This document shows, one piece after another, positions 32,578 through 42,144 of a stretch of 45,631 bases of DNA. This stretch comes from Phenylobacterium sp. GTDB taxonomy: Bacteria > Pseudomonadota > Alphaproteobacteria > Caulobacterales > Caulobacteraceae. Below the pieces are notes generated by a model. It was given only the letters and a program-made list of their open reading frames with translations, was not told the DNA's origin and searched no databases. Every line of letters begins with the position of its first letter. The stretch's first letter is position 1. The DNA lies in NCBI RefSeq assembly GCF_030645195.1, contig NZ_JAUSLW010000186.1, positions 1-45,631 of the forward strand. The letters run 5' to 3'. The position numbers and the translations under genes are program-made.

Positions 32578-34073
32578 CCCTCGGTCCGCACCCTCGCCAC
32601 GGCGTCGAGCCAGCGGGCGTAGGCGGCCTCGCGGCCATGGCCGTCCAGCTTGGGATCGTGGCGCTCGGTGGCCGGGCGCGAGGCCGCGGCCTCCTCCACC
32701 GTGGCGTAGACCCCGGCGCCCAGCCCCGCGAACAGAGCCGCGCCGAGCGCAGTGGTCTCCTGGTAGGTGGCTCGGCCGACGGGCACGCCGGTGAGGTCGG
32801 CCAGGCGCTGGCTGAACCAGGAGGAGCGCGACATGCCGCCGTCGATGCGGATCTCCACCGCCTCGCCGAAGGCGCTGGGCGCGTCGGCGCGCATGGCCTC
32901 AACCAGGTCTCGGGTCTGCAGGGCGCAGGCGTCGAAGGCGGCCTGGGAGATCTCCGCCAGGGTGGTGTCGCGGGTCAGGCCGAACAGCGCGCCGCGCGCC
33001 TCCGCGTCCCACCAAGGGGCGCCCAGGCCGGTGAAGGCCGGGACCATGACCACCCCGTGGTCCTCCTTGGCGCCCTGGGCCAGGGCCTCGATGGCCGCGC
33101 CGCCGCCGGGGACGTTCAGCCCCTCATTGATCCATTGCAGGGCGGCGCCGGCGATGAAGATCGAGCCCTCCAGGGCATAGGTCGTCCGCCCGTTGATGCG
33201 CGCGGCCACGGTGGTCAGCAGCTTGGCCCGCGACAGGGGCGCGGTCTCGCCGGTGTTCAGAAGCATGAAGCAGCCCGTGCCGTAGGTGGCCTTCATCTCG
33301 CCCGGCGCGATGCAGCCCTGGCCCATGAGGGCGGCCTGCTGGTCGCCGGCCACGCCGCGGATCGGGATGGCGCGGCCCAGCAGGGCGGCGTCGATCTCCC
33401 CATAGTCGGCGGCGCAGTCCAGAACCTGGGGCAGCAGGGCGGCCGGCACGTCGAGCAGGGCCAGCATCTCGTCAGACCAGCGCTGGCGCTTGATGTCGAA
33501 CAGCAGGGTGCGCGAGGCGTTGGTGGCGTCGGTGGCGTGGACCTTGCCCCCGGTCAGCTTCCAGATCACCCAGGAATCCATGGTGCCCACCAGCAGTTCG
33601 CCGGCCTGGGCCCTGTGGCGCGCACCGGGAATGTCCCCCAGCAGCCAGGCGATCTTGGTGCCTGAGAAATAGGGGTCCAGCAGCAGGCCGGTGATCTCGG
33701 TGACCCGGGGCTCGTGACCGGCGTGGCGCAGGCGTTCGCAGGTGGCCGCCGTGCGGCGGTCCTGCCAGACGATGGCCCGGTGGATCGGCTCGCCGGTGGC
33801 CTTGTCCCAGATCACCACCGTCTCGCGCTGGTTGGTGACACCGATGGCGGTGACGTCGGCGATCGGCCGGCCGGACTTGGCGATCGCCTCGGCCATCACC
33901 GCGACGCTGGTGGCGAAGATCTCGTTCGCGTCGTGCTCCACCCAGCCGTCGGCGGGATAGAACTGCTCCAGGGGACGGCCGGCCTCGGCCAGGGCGCGGC
34001 CCTGGGCGTCGAACAGGATGGCTCGGGTGGACGTGGTCCCCTGGTCCAGGGCCAGGATCAAAGGTTCGGCCAT
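32574..34073 (-). CDS. glpK: Glycerol kinase
   Basis: Phosphorylates glycerol to glycerol-3-phosphate with ATP. The 499-aa length is typical. N-terminal phosphate loop ALDQGTTSTRAILFD (~8-22), conserved GVTNQRETVVIWDK, IVWQDRRTA, and the C-terminal ATPase signature GGMSRSSWFSQRLADLTG (core). ATG 34073 is chosen; the TTG four codons earlier lies in the GGGGGGCGAG that serves as ribosome-binding site. No glpD, glpF or glpR gene is adjacent. The two convergent stops share a CTAG (32574-32577). Confidence 0.96.
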   Translation of the reverse strand: MAEPLILALDQGTTSTRAILFDAQGRALAEAGRPLEQFYPADGWVEHDANEIFATSVAVMAEAIAKSGRPIADVTAIGVTNQRETVVIWDKATGEPIHRAIVWQDRRTAATCERLRHAGHEPRVTEITGLLLDPYFSGTKIAWLLGDIPGARHRAQAGELLVGTMDSWVIWKLTGGKVHATDATNASRTLLFDIKRQRWSDEMLALLDVPAALLPQVLDCAADYGEIDAALLGRAIPIRGVAGDQQAALMGQGCIAPGEMKATYGTGCFMLLNTGETAPLSRAKLLTTVAARINGRTTYALEGSIFIAGAALQWINEGLNVPGGGAAIEALAQGAKEDHGVVMVPAFTGLGAPWWDAEARGALFGLTRDTTLAEISQAAFDACALQTRDLVEAMRADAPSAFGEAVEIRIDGGMSRSSWFSQRLADLTGVPVGRATYQETTALGAALFAGLGAGVYATVEEAAASRPATERHDPKLDGHGREAAYARWLDAVARVRTEG

Positions 34074-34159
34074 CTCGCCCCCCAAACTCGTTCAAGCTGC
34101 ACAATGCGCCGCAGGCGTGTTCAGCGGGTTGTAACCATGTTTTCATACCGTCCTGAGCA

Positions 34160-34178
34160 GAATCGTCGCGAACGATTC
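34160..34178. promoter_or_regulatory. Inverted repeat with two GANTC sites before the DUF2336 gene
   Basis: GAATCGT (34160-34166) and ACGATTC (34172-34178) flank five bases. Each arm holds a GANTC, the CcrM methylation target of Caulobacterales. It lies 17 bases upstream of the TTG start at 34195, so it could be an operator or a 5'-leader hairpin. Confidence 0.4.
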
Positions 34179-34194
34179 CGGCAAGGAAACGAGT

Positions 34195-35319
34195 TTGAGC
34201 GTAGCCGCCAAGACCGAGGAGATTCTAGGTCTCGCCAGGAGCCGCGCGGTTCACGACCGCGAGCGCCTGCTGCTGGCCATCGTCGACCTGTGCGACGCCG
34301 GCGAGGGCGCCGAGGCGGTGATGAGCTCCGCGCCCGTCCAGGCCCTGCTCTCCTCCATCTTCATGATCCTGGTGGTGGAGGCCGAGCGGGACATCCGCCG
34401 CCGTCTGGCCGAGAAGCTGGCCACCGCCGCCTGGGCGCCCGCCGCCCTGATCAATGTGCTGGCCCTGGACGACATCGAGATCGCCCGGCCGATCATCGCC
34501 GCCAGCCCGGTGCTGCGGGACCAGGACCTCGTGCGCCTGCTGGTGGAGGCCACCATCGAGCACCAGATCGAGGTGGCCCGCCGCCCCCATCTCGGCCTGC
34601 CGGTGGTGATCGCCATCCTCCAGCAGAACGAGCCGGCGGTGCTCACCGCGCTCGCCGGCAACATCAGCGCCGAGGTCGGCGAGGGCGAGATCGCCACCCT
34701 GGTCCAGGCCTCGCGGCGCATCGCCTCCCTGCGTTCGCCCCTGACCAAGCACCCGGCCCTCACCGACGACCTGGCCCGCGAATTGTACCTCTGGGTCGGC
34801 CAGGCCCTGCGCCAGGCCCTGGTCGCCCGCTTCCGGCTGGATCCCGAGGCCATGGACGCGGCCCTGGCCGAGTCGGTGCGCGAGGCCCACGGCGGCCTGG
34901 CCTCGGACCACGAACGCTACGAGGTCACCGAGCGCGAGGGCGAACGCGAGGAGATGGAACAGCGCCTGCTGGCCAAGCTCGACATCGCCGGCCAGTTGCG
35001 CCCCGGCTACCTGCTGCGGGCCCTGCGCGAGCAGAAGCTGTCCCTGTTCATCGGCGGCCTGGCGGCCCTGGGCCGCTTCGATCCCGGCCATGTGCGGCGC
35101 TCGGTGAATTCCGACCGACCCGAGTTGCTGGCCCTGGCCTGCGCCGCCGTCGGCATCGACCGCAGCGTCTTCCCCACCATCCTGGCCCTGGTCCGTGAGC
35201 TGAACGGCGGACGCCCCGGCGGCGGCCAGGAGGGTGAGCGCCGGGCCTCAGGCGCCTTTGGCCCCTTCGCGCCGGACATCGCCAACGCCGCCTTCCGCCA
35301 GGCCGCCGGCAGGGTTTGA
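34195..35319 (+). CDS. DUF2336 domain protein (first of two)
   Basis: A 374-aa mostly helical protein of the DUF2336 family, HEAT-like repeats common in Caulobacterales. The helices repeat with [40 protein letters not shown] (core [18 protein letters not shown]), and a charged middle segment [11 protein letters not shown] (~245-255) separates two halves. Start TTG 34195 has AAGGAAAC upstream and the first good ATG is far inside. The role is unknown; scaffold or signalling functions are guessed from repeat architecture. NAD kinase follows after 31 bases, probably on the same transcript. Confidence 0.82.
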   Translation: MSVAAKTEEILGLARSRAVHDRERLLLAIVDLCDAGEGAEAVMSSAPVQALLSSIFMILVVEAERDIRRRLAEKLATAAWAPAALINVLALDDIEIARPIIAASPVLRDQDLVRLLVEATIEHQIEVARRPHLGLPVVIAILQQNEPAVLTALAGNISAEVGEGEIATLVQASRRIASLRSPLTKHPALTDDLARELYLWVGQALRQALVARFRLDPEAMDAALAESVREAHGGLASDHERYEVTEREGEREEMEQRLLAKLDIAGQLRPGYLLRALREQKLSLFIGGLAALGRFDPGHVRRSVNSDRPELLALACAAVGIDRSVFPTILALVRELNGGRPGGGQEGERRASGAFGPFAPDIANAAFRQAAGRV

Positions 35320-35350
35320 CAAGACCGCCGTTTCTCGCGCACCTCGGGCC

Positions 35351-36133
35351 ATGTTCAAGGCCCAGCCCTTCGTGTCCCGCCTCGCCTTCCTGGCCAGCGA
35401 CCGCCCGGAAGCCCGGGAGGCGCGCGCCGCCCTGATCGCCCGGTATGGCGACGCCCCGATGGACGAGGCTCAGGTGATCGTGGCCCTGGGCGGCGACGGC
35501 TTCATGCTGGAGACCCTGCACGACCAGATCGGGACCCCGAAGCCGATCTACGGCATGAACCGCGGCTCCGTCGGCTTCCTGATGAACGAGTACAGCGAGG
35601 ACGCCCTGCTGGAGCGGATCAACATGGCCGAGCGGGCCGTGATCCATCCTCTGCGGATGATCGCCATCGACGCCCAGCGGAACGAGCACAGGGCGCTGGC
35701 CATCAACGAGGTCTCCCTGCTGCGCCAGACGCGGCAGACCGCCAAGCTGCGAATCTCCATCGACGGCAAGGTGCGGCTGACCGAACTGTCCTGCGACGGC
35801 GCCCTGGTGGCGACCCCCGCCGGCTCGACGGCCTACAACCTCTCCGCTCACGGACCCATCATCCCCCTGGACGCCAAGGTGCTGGCCCTCACCCCCATCA
35901 GCGCGTTCCGGCCGCGGCGGTGGCGGGGCGCCCTGCTGGCCCACACCGCCAAGGTGAGTTTCGAGATCCTGGAGGCCGACAAGCGGCCGGTCAGCGCCGT
36001 GGCCGACAACTTCGAGGTCCGCGACGTGCTGGAGGTGCATATCGCCGAGGCCCGTGACATCAGCATGCACATGCTGTTCGACGCCGGACGGAGTCTCGAG
36101 GAACGCGTGCTCGCCGAGCAGTTTTCCGTTTGA
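35351..36133 (+). CDS. nadK: NAD kinase
   Basis: Makes NADP from NAD and ATP. The 260-aa length matches the short bacterial form. The GGDG motif lies in [15 protein letters not shown] (residues ~35-49). The NE/D motif is in [10 protein letters not shown] and the Gly-rich [24 protein letters not shown] (core [15 protein letters not shown]) is intact. ATG 35351 is chosen because homology starts there; the frame extends upstream into the preceding gene. It is followed by an Hpt gene with its own spacing of 77 bases. Confidence 0.95.
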   Translation: MFKAQPFVSRLAFLASDRPEAREARAALIARYGDAPMDEAQVIVALGGDGFMLETLHDQIGTPKPIYGMNRGSVGFLMNEYSEDALLERINMAERAVIHPLRMIAIDAQRNEHRALAINEVSLLRQTRQTAKLRISIDGKVRLTELSCDGALVATPAGSTAYNLSAHGPIIPLDAKVLALTPISAFRPRRWRGALLAHTAKVSFEILEADKRPVSAVADNFEVRDVLEVHIAEARDISMHMLFDAGRSLEERVLAEQFSV

Positions 36134-36210
36134 TCTCCGGAGGTTCCCGCCTCATTCGTTGTTAACGCCTCCGATCTAGGCTTTCATCGACTAAGTGCAG
36201 GAGCCGAGTC

Positions 36211-36693
36211 GTGAGCCAAGAGAATTCCGGTCAGGTGATCCAGGTCCCCAACACCCTTCGCCTGAAGGTGGGCGGCCGGTTCGGAGCGATCGATCCCAGC
36301 GCCATCGCCAAGGCGGAAGCCGCCCTTAAGAGCCTCTCGGGCAACTTCTCCCAATGGCTGAACGACGAAGTGACCAAGCTCGAAGCCGCCCGACAGAGGA
36401 TCAAGTCCGAGGGCATGACGCCTGAGACCATGGAAGGCCTCTATCTGCGCGCCCACGACCTCAAGGGCCTGGGAACCACCTATGAGTTTCCGCTGATCAC
36501 CCGCATCGGCGCCTCGCTCTGCCGTCTGATCGACGACAAGGACAAGCGCATGCAGGCGCCCATGGCCCTGATCGACGCCCATATCGACGCCATCAAGGCC
36601 GCCGTCCGCGACGAGATCAAGACCGACGAGCATCCCGTCGGCAAGGCCCTGATCCAGGCCCTGGAGGCCCGCGTCACCGAGACCGGGCTGTAA
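36211..36693 (+). CDS. Hpt-domain protein (histidine phosphotransfer)
   Basis: A 160-aa helical protein. The phosphorylatable histidine is expected at His82 in RAHDLKGLGTTYEF, which matches the Hpt pattern HxLKG. The helices before (~33-70) and after (~92-120) would form the four-helix bundle. Start GTG 36211 has AGGAG 6-7 bases upstream. There is no kinase domain. It is a candidate relay partner for nearby hybrid kinases, both of which lack an Hpt domain. It could equally serve a kinase elsewhere. Confidence 0.78.
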   Translation: MSQENSGQVIQVPNTLRLKVGGRFGAIDPSAIAKAEAALKSLSGNFSQWLNDEVTKLEAARQRIKSEGMTPETMEGLYLRAHDLKGLGTTYEFPLITRIGASLCRLIDDKDKRMQAPMALIDAHIDAIKAAVRDEIKTDEHPVGKALIQALEARVTETGL

Positions 36694-36702
36694 GGATCGA
36701 TT

Positions 36703-36791
36703 GCTCCCCTCCGGGGGAGCAGTCAGCCCGCCGGGCTGACTGAGGGGGTTTGGGCGGCCCAGCCGTAACTCCCTCCACCGCCTTCGGCGGT
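36703..36791. repeat. REP-like cluster of hairpins
   Basis: Between convergent genes: GCTCCCC (36703-36709) with GGGGAGC (36714-36720); CAGTCAGCCCG (36720-36730) with CGGGCTGACTG (36732-36742); and ACCGCC (36777-36782) with GGCGGT (36786-36791). This type of CTCCCC/CAGTCAG palindrome is familiar from dispersed intergenic repeats in Caulobacteraceae. It may end both transcripts. Its sequence differs from the CTAG-bounded family. Confidence 0.65.
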
Positions 36792-36816
36792 CCCACTCCC
36801 CCGACGGAGGCGGAAT

Positions 36817-37602
36817 TCACATCACATTGGCCAGCGGCTCGGCGACGATCCCGTAGCCGGCGTCGACCGGCAGGGTCAGGACGCGGCCCTCGGGGCGATC
36901 CTCGATCTTCGGCAGGACGGTGACCAGGGTGCGGCCCTGGGCGCGGGCCACGCAGTCGGCGGCGCTGTTGGCCTCGGCCAGAAGTTGCACGTTCATCCGG
37001 GTGGGGAAGATCACCTTGCGCTCGCCGGCCTGGGCCAGGCGCAGCACCTCGCCCGGCTCGATCCATTCGGCGTCCACAGTCTCGCGTCCGTCGCAGGCGG
37101 CCAGCTGGTCGGCCGGCGCCAGCGCCGCATAGAACCAGGTGTCGAACCGCTTGGGCGTCAGCGGCGGGGTGATCCAGCGGGCGAAGATGGTCAGGGCATG
37201 CAGGTCGAGCTTGGCGTCCAGGTCCTTCACGACGTCCAGGAAGGCCAGTTCGCCGCGATCCACGGCCTGGCGCACGTCCATCGGCGCGATCTGGTCGCCC
37301 ATCGACGAACCGTCGGTGTGGGAGGCCAACAGGATTCCGGCCTCCTCGAAGACCTCGCGGATGGCGGCGATGCGCAGGCCGCGCTGCTCGGCGTCGAAGT
37401 CGACATGGCCCAGGGTGTGGTCGGCCCAGGCCGGGTCATGGTCGCCGGCGTGGGACTTTCCGCCGGGAAACACCAGGGCGCCGGAGGCGAAGTCGATCTG
37501 GTGGTGGCGCTTGACCATCAGCACCTCGAAGGAGGGGGCGTCGCGCAGGAGCAGGATGGTGGCGGCGGGCTTGATGTCCGCGTCGGGGGCGATATCGGTC
37601 AT
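36817..37602 (-). CDS. NUDIX hydrolase (NUDT19/RNPP-like)
   Basis: A 261-aa protein with an interrupted Nudix layout. FPGGKSHAGDHD (~46-57) is followed, after an insertion, by LRIAAIREVFEEAGILLA, which holds the REVFEEAG catalytic helix. An insert between the glycines and the RExxEE helix is typical of the NUDT7/NUDT19 (CoA- or ADP-ribose-type) subgroup. It probably hydrolyses a nucleoside-diphosphate-linked compound with Mg2+. ATG 37602 is chosen because the upstream 13 codons are outside the family. It lies 44 bases downstream of the second DUF2336 gene and may share its transcript. Confidence 0.9.
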   Translation of the reverse strand: MTDIAPDADIKPAATILLLRDAPSFEVLMVKRHHQIDFASGALVFPGGKSHAGDHDPAWADHTLGHVDFDAEQRGLRIAAIREVFEEAGILLASHTDGSSMGDQIAPMDVRQAVDRGELAFLDVVKDLDAKLDLHALTIFARWITPPLTPKRFDTWFYAALAPADQLAACDGRETVDAEWIEPGEVLRLAQAGERKVIFPTRMNVQLLAEANSAADCVARAQGRTLVTVLPKIEDRPEGRVLTLPVDAGYGIVAEPLANVM

Positions 37603-37646
37603 GCCGCCAGCTTGGAAGCCCGCGGCCTCCCGCGCAAGCACCAGCT

Positions 37647-38795
37647 TCAGGCGGTCTCGGACAGGCGCACGGTCTTGCGGGCCTCCTGGGAGATGCGGTC
37701 CATCTTCTCCAGCAGGTATTCGACGTCCTCGCGGGCGGCGTTGGCGGGCTGGGTGAGGAACCGCTGCAGCATGCGTTCCTGGAACCGCTCGCGGTCCTTG
37801 GCGCCGCCGTCGAACTCCATGGAATGGAAGGTGTCCACCCCGGCGCGGAAGGCCGGGAACAGGCGCGCAGGCAGGCCCGCCCGCTCATAGATGGCGCGCA
37901 GGCCGAGCGGCCCGGCGTCGTGGATCATCAGCCAGGTGCGGTGGTGGGGCACGCTGGCCAGCTCGGCCAGGCTCCACTCGAAGAAGGTCATGTGGCCATG
38001 GGCCAGGGAGCGCAGCAGCAGGGAGGCGCTGAGCCGCTCGTGCTTGTGCAGGTGGGTGACGAAACTCTTCACGTCCGGAGCGCGGCCGGCCTGGTCCACC
38101 AGGTCGATGGTGGCCCGCTCCCTGGTCCCCATGGCGATCTCGAGGGCGACCTCGGCCGACAGGGCGTGGTGGTTCAGCAGGTGGTCGCGGACCTCCTCGC
38201 TCACCAGGTCGATCAGCTTCTCGGTGACGGCCAGGGGCAGGACGTTGCGATAGGCCACCGCGGCCAGCACCCGCTCGGACTTCTCGAAGCGCTCGATGAC
38301 CTTGGCCAGGGCCCGGTCGGCGAAGTCGGCGTTGTCGTTGGCGCAGGCGGCCTCCACGGCGCGCTCCACGCCGTACTCGACGAGGGCGTTGGTGACGGTC
38401 TGGGAGACGCGGGGGCGTTTTGCGATGACGACTTGGCGCACGGGGCCGCCGAGGCGGACGATCTCCGCCAGGTCCTCGTCGGTGAAGACCGGCGAGGACG
38501 ACAGCATCGGCAGCGAGATGCTCTCGACGTCCTTGGCCAGCTTCAGGGCCACGTCGCGCGGCACGACGGTGGAGTTCTTCAGGGTGACGGCCAGCGCCCG
38601 GCGCACCAGCTCGGCGGCGTCGGCGGCCATGACCCGCAGAATCTCCTGGGCCTGGGCGCGCTCCTCCCCGGTCAGTTCATAGCGGTCGATGTTCCGGCAC
38701 AGCTTGTGGGCCGCCACGGCGCGCTCGTCCGGGGTCGCGCCCTTGACCAGGGTGCGAATGTCGTCGTCCGTCAGCGCCGCCCGCGTGGTCGCCAT
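37647..38795 (-). CDS. DUF2336 domain protein (second)
   Basis: A 382-aa helical repeat protein with family hallmarks: VMAADAAELVRRALAVTLK, LAKDVESISLPMLSSSPVFTDEDLAEIV (core SISLPMLSSSPVFTDEDL), RVSQTVTNALVEYG, and C-terminal LHKHERLSASLLLRSLAHGHM. It differs clearly from the DUF2336 protein at 34195, so this is an old paralogy. ATG 38795 has AGGTG upstream. It is divergent from a hybrid histidine kinase gene (179 bases), which hints at a signalling link but does not prove it. Confidence 0.88.
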   Translation of the reverse strand: MATTRAALTDDDIRTLVKGATPDERAVAAHKLCRNIDRYELTGEERAQAQEILRVMAADAAELVRRALAVTLKNSTVVPRDVALKLAKDVESISLPMLSSSPVFTDEDLAEIVRLGGPVRQVVIAKRPRVSQTVTNALVEYGVERAVEAACANDNADFADRALAKVIERFEKSERVLAAVAYRNVLPLAVTEKLIDLVSEEVRDHLLNHHALSAEVALEIAMGTRERATIDLVDQAGRAPDVKSFVTHLHKHERLSASLLLRSLAHGHMTFFEWSLAELASVPHHRTWLMIHDAGPLGLRAIYERAGLPARLFPAFRAGVDTFHSMEFDGGAKDRERFQERMLQRFLTQPANAAREDVEYLLEKMDRISQEARKTVRLSETA

Positions 38796-38974
38796 GTCTG
38801 CACCTGTCCCCGATCCGGAATCACCGGAGTCCCTCACAATCATAATGGCTGGTTAGGCTTAATGATCGGTTGCCTCGCAGGCTCCGTCGGAACCTGTGGA
38901 TTAACGGTGTCGGGTAACCTCCCGCCAACCCTGCCGCACTACCTTACGTGGCGACTTCTCCCCCGAGGCGCCCC

Positions 38975-40789
38975 ATGGCCACGACCACAGACGATCGGAC
39001 GGCCGAACCCACGAGGGGCGGACAATCGGTGAGCCAGCAGGCTTTGGAGGCGCAAACCGCCCTCCTGCCCTATGCGCTCGCGGTCTTCGCCGTCAGCCTG
39101 CCGGCCTATGTCTGGGCCGGAAGCCACGCGGTCAACGCCGTCTGGATGACCGGCACCTTCGCCATCTTCGCCGCCGCCTGGGGCGCGTTCTACGGCGTGG
39201 TTAACTGGTTGAAGGACCCGCAGGCCGCCGCCAACACCGCGATGCGCGGCCGAATCCAGATCCTGGCGGCCCTGATTTGGGCCCTGGCCGTGGCGCAGAT
39301 CGCCGCCTTCTCCGACGGCGCGGGCCCGGCGCGGGAACCCCTGCTGATGACGGCGCTGGCCGCTTCGGTGGTGATCATCTTCTTCGCCTCCCCCTGGCTG
39401 CCCAGCCTGCTGATCGTGGGACCGGCCGCCGCCGCCGGGCCGCTGATCGCCCTGTTCTCGCGACCGCAGGACCGCGACCTGGCCAGCAACGCCTGGGGCG
39501 CCGTGGCCCTGGCCATGGCCCTGGCCCTGATCCTCAACCGCATCCTGCGCCGCCAGTTCGCGCTGGCCGCCGAGCGCGAGATGCTGATCGCCGACCGGGC
39601 CGGCAAGGTCGAGGAGGCGCGGCGCCTGGCCCAGTCCAAATCCGACCTGGTGGCCACCTTGAGCCACGAGATCCGCAACGGCCTGACCGGCGTGGCCCAC
39701 GTCCTGGCCGCCGCCGCCGGCCGCAACGGCCGCGGGGCGCCCTCTCGCGAGCAACTCACCGCCGCCCTCGACGCCGCCAACGACCTGATCTCGGTGCTCA
39801 ACACCACCCTGGATTCCGAGACCGCCGAGGCCGGCCGCCTGTCGGTGGACGCCCGGCCCTTCGACGTCGTGGCCCTGCTGCGCGACCTGGTGCTGCTCAA
39901 CCGTCCCAACGCCTCGGCCAAGGGGCTTGAGCTGTCCCTGCACATCGCCCCGGAGCTGGCCGAGGGATCGGCCGGCGCGGCCCTGGCCGACGCCCACCGC
40001 GCCCGCCAGATCATCGCCAACCTGATCGGCAACGCCGTGAAGTTCTCCGTCCGCGGCCGGGTCGAGGCCCGGGTCGAGCTGACCGCCGCCGGACGGCTGG
40101 CCGTCGAGATCGCCGACACCGGCCCGGGTCTGGCGGCCGACGAACTGGAGCTCGCCTTCGAACCCTTCCACCGCATCGAGCGCACCAGCGCCGGCACCTC
40201 GGGCGCGGGCCTGGGCCTGTCGCTCGCCCGCCAGCTGGCCCGGCTGATGGGCGGCGACCTCACGGCCCACAGCGCCGTGGGCGTGGGCAGCTGCTTCCGC
40301 CTGGAACTGCCCTATGACCCCGAAGCCTCCGCCGAGCGGGTGATCGAGACCACCGAGGTCGCCCTGCCCGACCCCGCCGAGCGCCGCACCCTGAAGGTGC
40401 TGATCGCCGAGGACGACGCGCTGAACGCCGCCATGCTGCGCGCGGTGATCGAACAGCTGGGCCACCAGGTGGTCCACGCCGTCGACGGCCGCCGCGCCTT
40501 CGACCTGGCCAAGATCTGCGACTTCGACCTGCTGATGATCGACGGCCGCATGCCCGGCATGGACGGCCCGGCCACCATCGCGGCCGTGCGCGGCCTCGGG
40601 GACTCCAAGTCCGGCGTACCCATCGTGGCGGTGATCGGCGGCGACGCCGACGAGGCCAAGGAATGTGTCGACGCCGGCGCCGACGCGGTGCTGCGCAAGC
40701 CGGTCAGCGTGGCCGCCGTGGCCCGCGCCGTGGCCGACGCCATCGCCGTCACCCGCCGGGACGGTTCGCAGGCGCGCCTCACCGCTTGA
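38975..40789 (+). CDS. Hybrid sensor histidine kinase
   Basis: 604 aa from ATG 38975. About six N-terminal membrane helices (~30-190) have no recognisable sensor domain. A dimerisation helix has H-box SHEIRNGLTGV (His231), the N-box is IANLIGNAVKFS, the G-boxes are DTGPGLA and GAGLGLSLA, and a receiver domain has EDD and phospho-acceptor Asp523 (MIDGRMPGMDG) and Lys in LRKP. Two oddities: the H-box has NG where TP is usual, and the receiver lacks the switch Thr/Ser (PIVAVIGG). There is no Hpt domain. Divergent from the DUF2336 gene. Confidence 0.93.
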   Translation: MATTTDDRTAEPTRGGQSVSQQALEAQTALLPYALAVFAVSLPAYVWAGSHAVNAVWMTGTFAIFAAAWGAFYGVVNWLKDPQAAANTAMRGRIQILAALIWALAVAQIAAFSDGAGPAREPLLMTALAASVVIIFFASPWLPSLLIVGPAAAAGPLIALFSRPQDRDLASNAWGAVALAMALALILNRILRRQFALAAEREMLIADRAGKVEEARRLAQSKSDLVATLSHEIRNGLTGVAHVLAAAAGRNGRGAPSREQLTAALDAANDLISVLNTTLDSETAEAGRLSVDARPFDVVALLRDLVLLNRPNASAKGLELSLHIAPELAEGSAGAALADAHRARQIIANLIGNAVKFSVRGRVEARVELTAAGRLAVEIADTGPGLAADELELAFEPFHRIERTSAGTSGAGLGLSLARQLARLMGGDLTAHSAVGVGSCFRLELPYDPEASAERVIETTEVALPDPAERRTLKVLIAEDDALNAAMLRAVIEQLGHQVVHAVDGRRAFDLAKICDFDLLMIDGRMPGMDGPATIAAVRGLGDSKSGVPIVAVIGGDADEAKECVDAGADAVLRKPVSVAAVARAVADAIAVTRRDGSQARLTA

Positions 40790-40844
40790 GGGGCGGCCCG
40801 CCCTCCCCCACTATGATCCCCAACCAACAAGGTGGGGAACGCGC

Positions 40845-42041
40845 GTGCTGCTCAAGGGTCTGAAGGTCGTCGAATTCGCCTCCTACATCGCCGCGCCCGG
40901 CGCGGCAGGCATCCTGGCCGACTGGGGCGCCGAGGTGATCAAGGTGGAGCGGCCGCAGGGCGACCCGATGCGCCACGTCTTCGCCGACGCCAAGAGCGAG
41001 CTGACCGGCAATCCCACCTTCGGCATGGACAACCGCGGCAAGCGCGCCGTGGTCCTGGACATCGCCAAGCCAGAGGGGCGCGACGCGCTGGCCCGCCTGG
41101 CGGCCGAGGCCGACGTCTTCCTGACCAATGTGCGGCCGGCCTCCCTGAAGAAGTACAGGCTGGATGAGCAGACCCTGCGCGCGGCCAATCCCCGGCTGAT
41201 CTACGCCGTGGTCACCGGCTATGGCCTGGAGGGGCCCGACGCCCATCTGCCCGGCTTCGACGTCACCGCCTTCTGGTCGCGGGCCGGGGTGGCGCGCATG
41301 CACGCGCCCAAAGGCTCCGACCCCTTCATCCTGCGCACCGGGGTGGGTGACCATACCACCTCGCTGGCCACCACCTCGGCGATCCTGGCGGCGCTTTATG
41401 AGCGCGAGAAGACCGGCGAGGGCCGGCTGGTGGCCACCTCGCTGCTGGCCACCGGAACCTATGTGGTGGGCTCGGACCTGGCGGTGCAGCTGGTGTTCGG
41501 CAAGCTGGCCTCCAACCGTCCGCGCACCGACCCCTTCGATCCCCTGGCCAACTTCTACAAGAGCCGCGACGAGCACTGGTTCGTGCTGAACCCGCGCGGC
41601 GGCGGCTCCGACTGGCCGGCCCTGGCCAAGGCCTGCGGGCGGCCCGAGCTGCTGGAGGACGAACGCTTCATGGGCGGCAAGGCGCGCAAGGCCAACAACC
41701 GCGACCTGGTGGCCGAGTTCGAGGCCGCCTTCGGCGCCTTCGACTTCACCGAGATCGCGCGACGCCTGGACGAGGCCGACCTGGTCTGGGCGCCTGTCCA
41801 GACCCCGGCGCAGGTCGCCGCCGATCCGCAGGTGGAAGCCGCCGGGGCCCTGATCGCGGTGGAGGACGGCCACGGCGGAACCTACCGCTCGCCAAACTCT
41901 CCGGCCCAGTTCCCCGGCGTGCCCGCGACCCAGCGTCCGGCGGCGCCGGGCCTCGGCGAACACACCCGCGTGGTGCTGGGGGAGATCGGCTATTCCGACG
42001 CCGAGATCGACGCGATGATGGCGAGCGGGGCTGCGGGGTAG
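40845..42041 (+). CDS. CaiB/BaiF family CoA-transferase
   Basis: A 398-aa class III CoA-transferase. N-terminal GLKVVEFASYIAAPGAAGILADWGAEVIKVE (core FASYIAAPGAAGILADWGAE), FGMDNRGKRAVVLD, and the catalytic aspartate Asp169 in RTGVGDHTTS. The interlocked-dimer fold would move CoA between carboxylates. Substrate unknown. Start GTG 40845 with AGGTGGGG upstream; the longer frame overlaps the kinase gene and is a shadow there. Monocistronic by spacing. Confidence 0.92.
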   Translation: MLLKGLKVVEFASYIAAPGAAGILADWGAEVIKVERPQGDPMRHVFADAKSELTGNPTFGMDNRGKRAVVLDIAKPEGRDALARLAAEADVFLTNVRPASLKKYRLDEQTLRAANPRLIYAVVTGYGLEGPDAHLPGFDVTAFWSRAGVARMHAPKGSDPFILRTGVGDHTTSLATTSAILAALYEREKTGEGRLVATSLLATGTYVVGSDLAVQLVFGKLASNRPRTDPFDPLANFYKSRDEHWFVLNPRGGGSDWPALAKACGRPELLEDERFMGGKARKANNRDLVAEFEAAFGAFDFTEIARRLDEADLVWAPVQTPAQVAADPQVEAAGALIAVEDGHGGTYRSPNSPAQFPGVPATQRPAAPGLGEHTRVVLGEIGYSDAEIDAMMASGAAG

Positions 42042-42144
42042 CGCCCGTTCCCGTTACGCCTGGAGGTCAAGGTCGCTAACCGGCCCGTTGCGGTCATCGA
42101 GGAAAGTCGCAACAGTAAGCGCACCAAGGATATGAGGGGCAGTC

